The position numbers and the translations under genes were made by a program. This document shows positions 17,371 to 25,015 of a stretch of DNA of 64,000 nucleotides, one piece after another. Source of the stretch: Myxococcales bacterium (GTDB taxonomy: Bacteria > Myxococcota_A > Polyangia > Haliangiales > Haliangiaceae); NCBI GenBank assembly GCA_016794525.1, contig JAEUJY010000085.1, positions 28,397 to 92,396 on the forward strand, read 5' to 3'. The notes beneath the pieces are model-generated. The model ran no database searches. It had not been told where the DNA came from and saw only the letters and a program-made list of their open reading frames with translations. The number at the start of each line of letters is the position of its first letter. The stretch's first letter is position 1.

Positions 17371-18996
17371 ATGAAGCGCATCTCGTCCCTCGCCCTGCTG
17401 TGTGCGGCTCCGCTCGTCGCCGGCCCCCTGGCCGCGTGCACCTCCGAGGACGACCCCTACGAGGGCGAGATCGTGAAGGACGCCGATGGCAAGGCCGACA
17501 CCAGCGCCGCCGCGGTGTTCATGGACATGGAGTTCGACGGCCAGCTGGTGACCGACTCGTCGTGGAACGCCGAGCAGACGGTCAAGGACCAGCTCCTCTA
17601 CACGATCGGCCAGCTCAACGGGAAGAACTCGGTCGGCCGCCTCGACAAGGTGCAGCTCACCAACGTCGTGAAGACCACCGAGGCCGGCAAGACCAAGATC
17701 ACCTACCACGCGAAGATGCCGGTCTCGTGGGGCAGCAAGACCAACCTGCCCTCGAGCGTCAAGCTGACCTTCCCGCTCGACATGAGCTACTCGAAGCTCG
17801 ACGCGTTCGCGACCAGCTACGGTCACACCTGCGTCGACTTCGGCGCCCACGAGGTCGACTCGGGATCGATGTGGTACTACTTCCGCCCGGAGCGCTCGGG
17901 CTGCACGTTCACCGCCACCGACGTGTTCAAGACCACCGCGTCGCTGTCGGTCTCGCCGATCAACACGACCGGCAAGTTCCCCGAGTACAACAAGGTGTGG
18001 GAGGACGGCACGCTGAAGATGGTCGCCATCTTCGGCAAGTACGAGGACGGCGCGACCTCGGGTGACGCCGGCATCGACGGCTGGAACCAGTTCATCGCCG
18101 CGATGAAGCGCGAGCTCGGCGCCTCGGTCGTGACCGTGCCGGCGACGCTGCCGACCAACCCCGGCACCTCGGTGACCGACGTCGAGTTCCGCGCCACGCT
18201 GGCCGACGGCAAGACCATCCAGGTCAACGCGATGCTGACCGACAACGTCCGCACCGCGCTCGGCCAGACCGCGTTCCGCACCAAGTACGAGACCCTGTCG
18301 ACCCGCGCCGACTTCATCGTCTACAACGGCCACGCCGGCCTCGGCGCCAACGTCCGCGCGCTGGCCCGCGCCGGCCGCTGGGTCGCCGGCCAGTACGTCA
18401 TCATGTTCGAGAACGGCTGCGACACCTACGCCTACGTCGACGGCTCGATCATCGAGGCCCACAAGGCCGTCAACCCGGACGACGCCGTCGGCACCAAGTA
18501 CGTCGACGTCGTCAACAACGGCATGCCGGCGTTCTTCTCGTCGATGCCGGGCGCGACGATGGCGATGTTCAAGGGCCTGCTGTCGTACTCGGCGCCCAAG
18601 ACCTACGAGCAGATCTTCGCCAACGTCGACCGCTCGCAGGTCGTGCTGGTGACCGGCGAGGCCGACAACACCTTCACCCCGGGTGGCGGTGGCCAGCCCG
18701 AGACCTGGGCCGGCATCAACACCAGCGGCACGGTCAAGAAGTCGGAGATCAAGAAGTTCCCGACCCCGACGCTGGCCGCCGGTACCTACACCTTCTCGAT
18801 GACCGGCACCGCGGACGCCGACCTCTACGTCCGCATCGGCAGCGAGCCGACCGCCTCGACCTACGACTGCCGCCCGTACAAGAACGGCTCGAACGAGTCG
18901 TGCGAGCTGACCCTGGCCCAGCCGGCCAAGGTGTTCGTCCAGGTCCGCGGCTACGCGACCACGTCGACCTTCGAGCTGGTCGGCAAGAAGAACTGA
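17371..18996 (+). CDS. Lipoprotein with clan-CD-like His/Cys motifs and PPC-like C-terminal domain (candidate cysteine peptidase)
   Basis: A 541-residue exported lipoprotein (signal MKRISSLALLCAAPL, then a lipobox ending LAAC). Two blocks stand out: DFIVYNGHAGLG with His321 and QYVIMFENGCDTYAY with Cys350. Each key residue follows a hydrophobic strand, and His is followed by Gly. That is the pattern of clan CD cysteine peptidases such as gingipains and caspases. The C-terminal 85 residues (TYTFSMTGTADADLYVRIGS and ESCELTLAQPAKVFVQVRG) match bacterial pre-peptidase C-terminal (PPC) domains, which often accompany secreted peptidases. Codon use is strongly biased to C-ending codons, suggesting high expression. 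Peptidase activity is inference. The GTG at 17341 would add 10 residues. Confidence 0.65.
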   Translation: MKRISSLALLCAAPLVAGPLAACTSEDDPYEGEIVKDADGKADTSAAAVFMDMEFDGQLVTDSSWNAEQTVKDQLLYTIGQLNGKNSVGRLDKVQLTNVVKTTEAGKTKITYHAKMPVSWGSKTNLPSSVKLTFPLDMSYSKLDAFATSYGHTCVDFGAHEVDSGSMWYYFRPERSGCTFTATDVFKTTASLSVSPINTTGKFPEYNKVWEDGTLKMVAIFGKYEDGATSGDAGIDGWNQFIAAMKRELGASVVTVPATLPTNPGTSVTDVEFRATLADGKTIQVNAMLTDNVRTALGQTAFRTKYETLSTRADFIVYNGHAGLGANVRALARAGRWVAGQYVIMFENGCDTYAYVDGSIIEAHKAVNPDDAVGTKYVDVVNNGMPAFFSSMPGATMAMFKGLLSYSAPKTYEQIFANVDRSQVVLVTGEADNTFTPGGGGQPETWAGINTSGTVKKSEIKKFPTPTLAAGTYTFSMTGTADADLYVRIGSEPTASTYDCRPYKNGSNESCELTLAQPAKVFVQVRGYATTSTFELVGKKN

Positions 18997-19021
18997 TTCC
19001 TGTCCCTCGCCTGGCTTGCGG

Positions 19022-19050
19022 CGGCCCCTCGACGGGGCCGTCGCCATTTT
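19022..19050 (+). terminator. Rho-independent terminator after the PPC lipoprotein
   Basis: CGGCCCC-TCGAC-GGGGCCG (19022-19040) is a perfect 7-bp stem, followed 6 nt later by TTTT (19047-19050). It lies 25 nt after the stop at 18996. It may also serve the convergent zinc-ribbon gene. Confidence 0.7.
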
Positions 19051-19054
19051 CGGG

Positions 19055-19231
19055 TCAGCGCCGCGGCTTGGGCTTGGCGGCGGTCGGGTCGGGGAACGTC
19101 TTGTGGCAGCGCGGGCAGCGGCGGAACGCGGCCGGGCGCAGCCGCGACACCAGCTTCCGCTGGCCGCAGTGCGGGCAGGTGATCGCGGTGGTGCGGGCCA
19201 GCGCGGCGGCCATCGCGATCGCGCCGGCCAT
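19055..19231 (-). CDS. Small zinc-ribbon protein
   Basis: A 58-residue basic protein. Two knuckles, CPHC and CPRC, are separated by 18 residues, the spacing of a zinc ribbon. The ends are hydrophobic (MAGAIAMAAALA) and Lys/Pro/Arg-rich (AAKPKPRR). The ATG shares one base with the stop of the upstream lipoprotein gene (TGATG at 19229-19233), so translation is coupled. The function is unknown; nucleic-acid binding is possible. Confidence 0.65.
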   Translation of the reverse strand: MAGAIAMAAALARTTAITCPHCGQRKLVSRLRPAAFRRCPRCHKTFPDPTAAKPKPRR

Positions 19232-19803
19232 CAGCGGCCGCCCATCGCCGACGTCATCCGCGCCTGCAGCTTGCTGGTCAGCTCGGGGCTGGCCAGGTGC
19301 TCGCAGCCCTTCCAGTCCTGGAGCGGATCCGTGGCGTTGGCGAGGCACGCCTTCATCGCCGGCGGCCAGCCGTCCTGGTTGCACGAGTCCTTGATCGCCG
19401 TCGCGGCGCGCTCGGGGAGCTTGGCCATCTCGGGCGGCGCGCCGGCGCCGCCGCCGAACTGCTTCGCGATCGCGTCGCGCAGCTTGGCGGCCACGACGTC
19501 GCACTGCCCGTCGACCTTGACGTCGGGGAACATCTTCGGCGCGCACAGCGCGGCCGACCACACGTCCTTGGCCGTCATCAGGCACTCGCCCTGCTTGGCG
19601 TCGACGCCGGTGTCGCGGCACGCCTTGACGAAGCGCGCCACCGTCGGGGCGCGGGTCTCGGGCGGCGCGTAGTTGCCGAGCTCGAACGCCGCGGCCGCGG
19701 GGCCGACCTTGTCGCAGTCGGCGGGCGGGCCGCCGCCGCCGCCACCGGTCTTCTGGCATCCGACCAACGCGAGCGCGACGCACAGCGCGAGCTGACGAGT
19801 CAT
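19231..19803 (-). CDS. Small Cys-containing lipoprotein, unknown function
   Basis: A 190-residue lipoprotein (MTRQLALCVALALVGC, lipobox LVGC) with a Gly-rich spacer right after the lipidated Cys. The mature part is mostly helical and has several Cys (KACRDTGVDAKQGECLM, ALCAPKMFPDVKVDGQC, DSCNQDGWPPAMKACL, KGCEHLASPEL), probably paired as disulfides in the periplasm. No family was recognised, although the layout of regularly spaced Cys in helices is common in myxobacterial lipoproteins. It is directly coupled to the downstream zinc-ribbon gene. The region 19804-19916 upstream holds no gene. Confidence 0.6.
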   Translation of the reverse strand: MTRQLALCVALALVGCQKTGGGGGGPPADCDKVGPAAAAFELGNYAPPETRAPTVARFVKACRDTGVDAKQGECLMTAKDVWSAALCAPKMFPDVKVDGQCDVVAAKLRDAIAKQFGGGAGAPPEMAKLPERAATAIKDSCNQDGWPPAMKACLANATDPLQDWKGCEHLASPELTSKLQARMTSAMGGR

Positions 19804-19916
19804 GCCCCGAGCATACGCGGTCGATCCGCCGCGTGCCCGCCCCGGCCCGTCCGACCGCCGATCGCGTCGGGGCATGACCCGGCGGGGAGAGCCTGGCGAC
19901 ACGCCCTCTCAGGAAC

Positions 19917-20168
19917 TCAGGGGATCGGGCCCTCGATGCCGTGGCAGTCGGCGTTGGCCTCGGTGCAGACGCCGCCCTGCGCGGCGCACGCGTCGGGGGT
20001 GACGAACGTGACGTCGCTGTTCTCGGGGTCGGCGGCCGCGGCGCAGCAGCACTCCTCGGCGGGCGGCGTGCCCTCGGCGTTGGCGGGGGCGGCGGGGGCG
20101 GACTTGCCGCCGCACGCGGCGGCGGCGGCGAGCAGGGTGGACAGCGCGAACAGGTGGAGGTGACGCAT
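19917..20168 (-). CDS. Tiny Cys-rich lipoprotein (family member 1)
   Basis: An 83-residue lipoprotein. [19 protein letters not shown] is the signal peptide and lipobox. The mature chain has an Ala/Pro spacer, then EECCCAAAADPEN, FVTPDACAAQGGVC and NADCHGIEGP, so seven cysteines in about 65 residues. The protein at 42741-42986 has the same length and plan (lipobox, Ala/Pro spacer, CC pair, Asp-rich turn, Val/Pro then Cys), so the two may be members of one family. No known domain was recognised; disulfide-stabilised or metal-binding roles are possible. Confidence 0.55.
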   Translation of the reverse strand: MRHLHLFALSTLLAAAAACGGKSAPAAPANAEGTPPAEECCCAAAADPENSDVTFVTPDACAAQGGVCTEANADCHGIEGPIP

Positions 20169-20231
20169 CGACGGACGATACCTCCGGACCGGATGACGGT
20201 CGGCGGCCGCCCGCGCCGCACCGGCCGGCGA

Positions 20232-20927
20232 TCAGTACGCGGCCCGCGGGCGCGCGAGCTGGCCGCCCTCGACGGCGACCAGCCGGTAGAAGGTCCCGGC
20301 GCCGCGGTGCGCGAACTGCCCGTGCGCGGCGAGCTGCGCGTCGAGCTCGTCCTGGCGCACGTCCTCGCGCTCGAGCCAGCCGGTGGCCTCGACCAGGCCG
20401 GCGGCGGCGCCGCCGTCGTCGACGTCGACCCCGAGCAGGGTCGGGCGGCGGGTGGCGTGCAGCGGGCCGCGCAGCGTGACCAGATCGCCGACCGCGGCCG
20501 GCACGTCGGCGGCGTCGACGATCGTGCGCGCGGGTCGCGCGACCAGCGGCCCGTCGACCCGCGGCACCTGCGCCGCCGCGTAGCCGCCGATGCCGTAGCA
20601 GCGGGCCGCGGGCGGTGGCGGCGTCGCCGCGTAACGGACCAGCACGTGATCGCCGGCGTCGATGACCGCGGCCAGCGTCGGCGGGTCCATCGTGTCGCCG
20701 CGGGTGATCACGATCAGCATGGCGCGGCCGAAGTCGATCGGCGGCCGGGCGCGCAGCGGATCGCTCGACAGCGGGGCCGGCTGGCGCTGCTGGATCCGGT
20801 GCGTCGGCAGCCGGGCGATCAGCGCGTCGTAGGTGGCCTCGTCGCGGACCGCCACCGGCGTCGCGTCGTCGTCGACGTCGAGGTGGATCTGCCCGCGCCA
20901 GCGCGCCGCGATGGGGAGGCTCCGCAT
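20232..20927 (-). CDS. Hypothetical protein, possible PrcB_C-like N-terminal half
   Basis: A 231-residue protein without signal peptide or membrane helix. The ATG at 20927 is preferred to an upstream in-frame ATG at 21029, because the extra segment is low-complexity and would cover the regulatory palindrome at 20951. The segment IDFGRAMLIVITRGDTMD through HVLVRYAATPPPP and VPRVDGPLVA recalls the PrcB_C protease-complex domain (a DF-x-x-x-M-V opening and a closing Pro-Gly segment), but this is a weak impression. The C-terminal half has no recognised similarity. It is divergent from the sigma-54-controlled lipoprotein gene at 21078. Confidence 0.5.
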   Translation of the reverse strand: MRSLPIAARWRGQIHLDVDDDATPVAVRDEATYDALIARLPTHRIQQRQPAPLSSDPLRARPPIDFGRAMLIVITRGDTMDPPTLAAVIDAGDHVLVRYAATPPPPAARCYGIGGYAAAQVPRVDGPLVARPARTIVDAADVPAAVGDLVTLRGPLHATRRPTLLGVDVDDGGAAAGLVEATGWLEREDVRQDELDAQLAAHGQFAHRGAGTFYRLVAVEGGQLARPRAAY

Positions 20928-20950
20928 GACCCGACGGTAGCGCGTCGGCG

Positions 20951-20985
20951 GTGACACCGGTGTCGACACAGCGCCGTCGGTGACA
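20951..20985 (+). promoter_or_regulatory. Upstream activator site 1: GTGTCGACAC palindrome plus TGACA half-sites
   Basis: GTGACAC (20951-20957), the perfect 10-bp palindrome GTGTCGACAC (20960-20969) and GTGACA (20980-20985) lie in a row. The same elements recur at 24275 and 24949. The palindrome starts 81 nt before the GG of the sigma-54 promoter at 21040. Confidence 0.65.
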
Positions 20986-21039
20986 GCCGCGGCGCGCTCG
21001 GCTGGCTCGCGATTCCGCGGGGTTCGCACGCCCGCGCGG

Positions 21040-21055
21040 TGGCGAGCGGGTTGCT
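21040..21055 (+). promoter_or_regulatory. Sigma-54 (-24/-12) promoter 1
   Basis: TGGCGAGCGGGTTGCT has GG and GC exactly 10 nt apart and the TTGCT -12 box. The predicted start is near 21066, which leaves a short leader that still contains AGGAGG (21068-21073) before the ATG at 21078. Confidence 0.65.
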
Positions 21056-21077
21056 GAAGGAGCCGTCAGGAGGTCCG

Positions 21078-21407
21078 ATGCGCCTGCTCACCTGGTTCCT
21101 GTCTGCTGCCTCGCTGTGCGCCCTCGGGTGCGGCACGGTGGAGGCCAAGTTCACGCCGATGCCCGACGCCGGCGTCGCGGTCGATGCCGCGGTCGACGCG
21201 CCCGACGGCGAGCCGCCGCCCCCGCCGCCCCCGCCGCCGCCGCCCGGGGTGGCGCGCGAGCTGACGGTGGTCGGCGGCGCGGTCGGCGACGGCCGCTTCC
21301 AGTTCCAGGTCGAGGTCACCGGCGGCATCGCCGGCGGCTCGGCGCGCGACGCCACCCACCGGTTCGATCACGCCCTCACCGTCACCCTGCCTCAAGGAGC
21401 CAACTGA
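21078..21407 (+). CDS. Small lipoprotein of the sigma-54 regulon
   Basis: A 109-residue lipoprotein (MRLLTWFLSAASLCALGC, lipobox ALGC) preceded by a strong AGGAGG. After lipidation come Asp-Ala repeats and a run of eleven prolines, then a small beta-rich domain (ELTVVGGAVGDGRFQFQVEV, TGGIAGGSARDATHRFDHAL). The function is unknown. The stop is 1 nt before the start of the fibre-like protein gene, so the two are an operon and probably act together at the surface, with the lipoprotein as an outer-membrane anchor or chaperone for the fibre protein (inference). Confidence 0.65.
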   Translation: MRLLTWFLSAASLCALGCGTVEAKFTPMPDAGVAVDAAVDAPDGEPPPPPPPPPPPGVARELTVVGGAVGDGRFQFQVEVTGGIAGGSARDATHRFDHALTVTLPQGAN

Positions 21408-21408
21408 C

Positions 21409-22929
21409 ATGCGCACGCTCATGCTGCTCGCCGCGACGTTCGCCGCGGCCCTGACCCTGTCGCCGCCGGCGGCCTCGGCCGACGTCCCCGGCACCCTCAA
21501 CCTCGCCGGTCGGCTCACCGACACCGCCGGCGTGCCGATCGACGGCGTCCACGACATCGAGGTGCGCATCTACGGCGCCCCGATCGGCGGCGCCGCGCTG
21601 TGGACCGAGGCCCACGACTCGGTGACCGCCGACCACGGCGCGGTGTTCCTCGCGCTCGGCGCGACGGTGCCGTTCGCGCCGACGGTCTTCGACGGCGACG
21701 CGCGCTGGATCGAGCTCCGCGTCGACGGCGGCGCGCTGGCGCCGCGCCTGCCGGTGGCCAGCGTGCCGTACGCGATGCGCGCCGACCTGGCGACCCACGC
21801 CGACCTGGCCGACGAGGCCGTCCACGCCGACAGCGCCGACACCGCGACCACCGCGACCACCGCGCAGTCGGCGACCACCGCGACCAGCGCGACCACCGCG
21901 ACCACCGCGGACACCGCCACCCGCATCGGCAGCTACACCGCCGCGATGTTGCAGGCGCGGGTCAGCGGCGCGTGCGCCAGCACCGCCATCAGCGCGATCG
22001 CCGCCGACGGAACCGTCACCTGCGCGCCGGCCGCGAGCGGCGACATCGGGGCGGTGACCGCGGGCAGCGGCCTCACCGGAGGCGGCACGATCGGCGACGT
22101 CATGCTGGCGGTGAACACCGCGGTGATCCAGGCGCGCGTCACCGGCACCTGCCCGGCTGGCTCGGCGATCCGCGCGATCGGCGCCGACGGCACCGTGACC
22201 TGCGACGCCGGCAGCGTCGGCGACATCACCGGCGTGACCGCGGGCAACGGGCTCACCGGCGGCGGCGCCAGCGGCGACGTCGGGCTGGCGGTCAACACCA
22301 GCGTGATCCAGGCCCGCGTCGCGATGGGCTGCACCGTCGGCTCCTCGATCCGCGCGATCAACGCCGACGGCACCGTCAGCTGCGAGATCGACGACGACGT
22401 GCCCTACGTCGCGTCGGCCGGCGGCGGCGTCAGCATCGTCGGGACCAGCGTCGCGCTGTCGCCGTGCGCGGCCGGCCAGGTGCTCAAGGCCGGCGCCACC
22501 GCCGGCACGTGGGTGTGCGCGGCCGACAACAGCGCGACCTTTGCCGCGGGCGCCGGCTTGACGCTGGCTGGCTCGACGTTCGCCGTCGACGCCACCGTCG
22601 CGCGCAAGGACTCGGCGTCCGGCAACCAGGTGTTCGACGGCCAGACGCTGGTGCTCGACTACACCAACAACCGCGTCGGCATCAACCAGCCGGCGCCGCG
22701 GGAGATCCTCGACGTCGGCGGCCCGACGCGCATCGACACCATGCGGGTGTTCCGCAAGTACGGCAACAACGGCACCGAGTCCTGCGAGACCTACTGCCGC
22801 GGCGCCGGCTGGCCCGGCGGCGTCGGCGCCTGCCTCGCCGCCAAGACCCCGACCGGCTACGTCAGCTGCAGCACCGCGCCGGGGTTCGGCATCAACCTGT
22901 CGTGCATGTGCGCCGGGATCGACGAGTAG
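21409..22929 (+). CDS. Secreted fibre-like repeat protein
   Basis: A 506-residue exported protein (signal MRTLMLLAATFAAALTLSPP). An N-terminal beta domain (LNLAGRLTDTAGVPIDGVHD, to about residue 125) resembles that of many bacterial tail-fibre-like surface proteins. A stretch made almost only of Ala, Thr, Asp and Ser (TATTATTAQSATTATSATTA) follows. Then come near-repeats of VTAGxGLTGGGxxGDVxLAV linked by VIQARV and IRAIxADGTVxC segments. The last 85 residues have six Cys and end in SCMCAGIDE. The repeats suggest a trimeric or beta-helical shaft with a Cys-rich head. A role in adhesion or as an extracellular fibre is likely; no enzymatic motif is seen. It is converging on the activator gene with 4 nt between the stops. 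Confidence 0.65.
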   Translation: MRTLMLLAATFAAALTLSPPAASADVPGTLNLAGRLTDTAGVPIDGVHDIEVRIYGAPIGGAALWTEAHDSVTADHGAVFLALGATVPFAPTVFDGDARWIELRVDGGALAPRLPVASVPYAMRADLATHADLADEAVHADSADTATTATTAQSATTATSATTATTADTATRIGSYTAAMLQARVSGACASTAISAIAADGTVTCAPAASGDIGAVTAGSGLTGGGTIGDVMLAVNTAVIQARVTGTCPAGSAIRAIGADGTVTCDAGSVGDITGVTAGNGLTGGGASGDVGLAVNTSVIQARVAMGCTVGSSIRAINADGTVSCEIDDDVPYVASAGGGVSIVGTSVALSPCAAGQVLKAGATAGTWVCAADNSATFAAGAGLTLAGSTFAVDATVARKDSASGNQVFDGQTLVLDYTNNRVGINQPAPREILDVGGPTRIDTMRVFRKYGNNGTESCETYCRGAGWPGGVGACLAAKTPTGYVSCSTAPGFGINLSCMCAGIDE

Positions 22930-22933
22930 CGCG

Positions 22934-24244
22934 CTACCCGCGCGCGAGGCCGTGGCGATCGAGCAGGCGGTAGAGCTGGGTGCGGTGCAGGCCCAGCGCG
23001 CGGGCGGCAGCGGAGACGTTGCCGCCCGCGGTCGTCATCGCGGCGACCAGCGCGTCCTTGTCGAGCTCGCGCGGCGCGGCGCGGGCCGGCTCGTCGGGCG
23101 CGGCCGCGGCGAAGCCCTGGCCGGCGTCGTCGGCGAGGTGCTCGAGCCGGACCTCGGCGGCGCCGGCGGCGAGGGCGGCGGTCGCGGCGGCGCGCACCTC
23201 GTGCAACAGCTCGCGGACGTTGCCCGGCCACGGCCGCAGGCACAGCGCCTCGAGCAGCCGCGGGTGCAGCGCCAGCGTCGGCGCCACGGCCGCGACCGCG
23301 CGCTCGGCCAGGACCGGGATCTCGTCCTTGCGCTGGCGCAGCGGCGCGACGTGCGCGACCGGCTTGGTGAGGCGGTAGTAGAGGTCCTCGCGGAAGCGGC
23401 CGGCGGCGACCGCGCCGCGCAGGTCGCGGTGGGTCGCGGCGACCAGCCCGCAGTCGACCGGGACGCCGCGGGTCGCGCCGACCGGCCACACCTCGCGGGT
23501 CTCGAGCACGCGCAGGAGCTTGGCCTGCAGCGCCGGGTCGAGCTCGCCGAGCTCGTCGAGGAACAGCGTGCCGCCGTGGGCCGCCGAGACGTAGCCCGGC
23601 GCGTCCTCGGCGCCGGAGTACGCGCCCTTCTTCGAGCCGAACAGCACGCGCTCGGCGATCGCCTCGGGGATCGCCGCGCAGTTGACCGGCACGAACGGCC
23701 CGCCGGCGCGGGGGCCGGCCTGGTGGTAGGCCCGCGCCAGGCGCTCCTTGCCGGTGCCGCTCTCGCCGAGGATAAGCAGCGTCGGCGACGCCGCGGCGCG
23801 GCGGATCGCGTCGTCGGTCAGCCGCGATCGCAGCCCGATCACCGCGCCGCGCTCGAGCGCGACGCCGTCGTCGACGGCCGCGCCGCCGTCGGCGACCAGC
23901 CAGAACAGCGTCGCGCCGGTGCGGACCAGCGCGCCGTCCTCGGCCGTGGCCTCGCCGTCGAGCTTGCGGCCGTCGACGAACGTGCCGTTGTGGCTGCCGA
24001 GGTCGCGTACCCGCCAGCCGTCGCCGACCCGCCGCACCTCGGCGTGGACCCGCGACGCGCGGCCGTCGTCGAGCTCGAGCTTGCCGGCTGCGGTGGCCAG
24101 CTCGCGCCCGAGCGTCGCCTTGCCGGCGCGGTCGATCGCGACCACGCGCACCAGCGGCTTGCCGCCGGACGCGATCAGCAACACCGCCGGGCGCGCCGTC
24201 GGGCCGCTCACCACCGACGACGCGTCGGTCAACGTCTGGCTCAC
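22934..24244 (-). CDS. FHA-domain sigma-54-dependent transcriptional activator
   Basis: A 436-residue enhancer-binding protein. The N-terminal FHA domain (about residues 20-115) carries the phosphopeptide-binding residues GRASRVHAEV and GSHNGTFVDG. The AAA+ domain has Walker A GESGTGKE (160-167), the sigma-54 contact loop GAYSGA (207-212; GAFTGA in the classic form, a conservative change), Walker B TLFLDELGELD and an arginine finger region FREDLYYRL. The C-terminus is a Fis-type HTH (GGNVSAAARALGLHRTQLYR). FHA-type activators respond to Ser/Thr kinases. It starts with GTG 31 nt from UAS 2 and may repress or activate itself. It is the obvious regulator of the three nearby sigma-54 promoters. 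Confidence 0.93.
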   Translation of the reverse strand: MSQTLTDASSVVSGPTARPAVLLIASGGKPLVRVVAIDRAGKATLGRELATAAGKLELDDGRASRVHAEVRRVGDGWRVRDLGSHNGTFVDGRKLDGEATAEDGALVRTGATLFWLVADGGAAVDDGVALERGAVIGLRSRLTDDAIRRAAASPTLLILGESGTGKERLARAYHQAGPRAGGPFVPVNCAAIPEAIAERVLFGSKKGAYSGAEDAPGYVSAAHGGTLFLDELGELDPALQAKLLRVLETREVWPVGATRGVPVDCGLVAATHRDLRGAVAAGRFREDLYYRLTKPVAHVAPLRQRKDEIPVLAERAVAAVAPTLALHPRLLEALCLRPWPGNVRELLHEVRAAATAALAAGAAEVRLEHLADDAGQGFAAAAPDEPARAAPRELDKDALVAAMTTAGGNVSAAARALGLHRTQLYRLLDRHGLARG

Positions 24245-24274
24245 CGCGCGAGTCTACTCCACGGCTCGCGCGGC

Positions 24275-24310
24275 GTGTCGACACGTGTCAGCGCCGCGGC
24301 GGTCGTGACC
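24275..24310 (+). promoter_or_regulatory. Upstream activator site 2
   Basis: The 16-mer GTGTCGACACGTGTCA (24275-24290) is identical to that at 24949. A further half-site GTGACC (24305-24310) starts 30 nt after the palindrome begins, exactly as in site 3. The site sits between the activator gene and the sigma-54 promoter at 24342, so it could serve both. Confidence 0.7.
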
Positions 24311-24341
24311 GCTCGCACGGCCGCGCCGCGGTGATCGCCGC

Positions 24342-24357
24342 TGGCACGTCGCTTGAT
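24342..24357 (+). promoter_or_regulatory. Sigma-54 (-24/-12) promoter 2
   Basis: TGGCACGTCGCTTGAT matches TGGCACG-N4-TTGCW except for A in place of C in the -12 box. Spacing from the GG to that position is 10 nt. The predicted start near 24368 gives a leader of about 69 nt before the ATG at 24437. The GG is 68 nt after the start of the palindrome. Confidence 0.65.
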
Positions 24358-24436
24358 GAGCACCGCCGCGTCGCATGAGCGACCGCCCCGGCGCTGGCGC
24401 CGCCGACGGGGACGCGATCTGGCGCTGGAGTCGATC

Positions 24437-24877
24437 ATGGACCGCAACAAGCTCTCCCCTCACTTCGTCTGGTTGTTCGCGCTGGTCGCCGTCGTCGGCG
24501 GGCTCGGCATCGCGTTCGTCACCGCCAAGGCCGGCTGGAAGGTGAGCGCCGCGGCGTTCTTCGGCTTCGTCGGGCTGATGGCCTTCCTCGGCGGCTACCT
24601 GACGCGCGCCAGCGCGCTGCAGGCGGTGCTGCCGTTCGTGCTCGCGTCGGGCGCGCTCGGCGCCGTCTACTACGCGATCGTCAAGTCGGTGATGAGCGCC
24701 GCCGCCAGCTCGGTGGGCGCGGGCGGTCGCGCCGACCGCGCCGCCGCCACGATGGGCGCGATCGCCGCGTTCCTGATCGTCGTCGACGCGCTCGCCGCCT
24801 CGGTCGGCGGCGCGATCTTCGGCCTGAAGATCAGGGCGGTGAAGTCGCCGGGCGAGCTGCTGCGGCGCCCCGCCTGA
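24437..24877 (+). CDS. Four-helix membrane protein of the sigma-54 regulon
   Basis: A 146-residue inner-membrane protein. Four hydrophobic helices are visible: VWLFALVAVVGGLGIAFV, AAFFGFVGLMAFLGGYL, AVLPFVLASGALGAVYYAIV and MGAIAAFLIVVDALAASVGG. No family is recognised. The ATG at 24437 has GGAG 6 nt upstream. An in-frame ATG at 24356 would lie before the predicted transcription start and add an Arg-rich segment, so it is rejected. The gene is alone between promoter 2 and a hairpin terminator. Confidence 0.65.
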   Translation: MDRNKLSPHFVWLFALVAVVGGLGIAFVTAKAGWKVSAAAFFGFVGLMAFLGGYLTRASALQAVLPFVLASGALGAVYYAIVKSVMSAAASSVGAGGRADRAAATMGAIAAFLIVVDALAASVGGAIFGLKIRAVKSPGELLRRPA

Positions 24878-24901
24878 GCGCCACGCCGCGCTGCGGCCCA
24901 C

Positions 24902-24931
24902 GAGCCCGGATCCCGCGATGGGTCCGGGCTC
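24902..24931 (+). terminator. Stem-loop terminator after the membrane protein
   Basis: GAGCCCGGA-t-CCC pairs with GGG-TCCGGGCTC across the loop GCGAT, giving a 12-bp stem with one bulged T, followed by GCGCCGTTTC. It separates the 24437 gene from the next sigma-54 unit. Confidence 0.65.
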
Positions 24932-24948
24932 GCGCCGTTTCGGGGCGG

Positions 24949-24985
24949 GTGTCGACACGTGTCACGCCGGCGGCGCCGGTGACAC
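24949..24985 (+). promoter_or_regulatory. Upstream activator site 3
   Basis: GTGTCGACACGTGTCA (24949-24964) is identical to site 2, and GTGACAC (24979-24985) lies at the same 30-nt offset. The palindrome begins exactly 68 nt before the GG of the sigma-54 promoter at 25016, as for site 2. Confidence 0.7.
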
Positions 24986-25015
24986 GCCACGCGGCGCCAG
25001 CCGCGCGCCCGGCGT

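Noticed and set aside
21039..21077. Longer start for the 21078 lipoprotein (GTG at 21039)
   Set aside because: It would lie inside the sigma-54 promoter and disrupt the lipoprotein signal, while AGGAGG fits the ATG at 21078.
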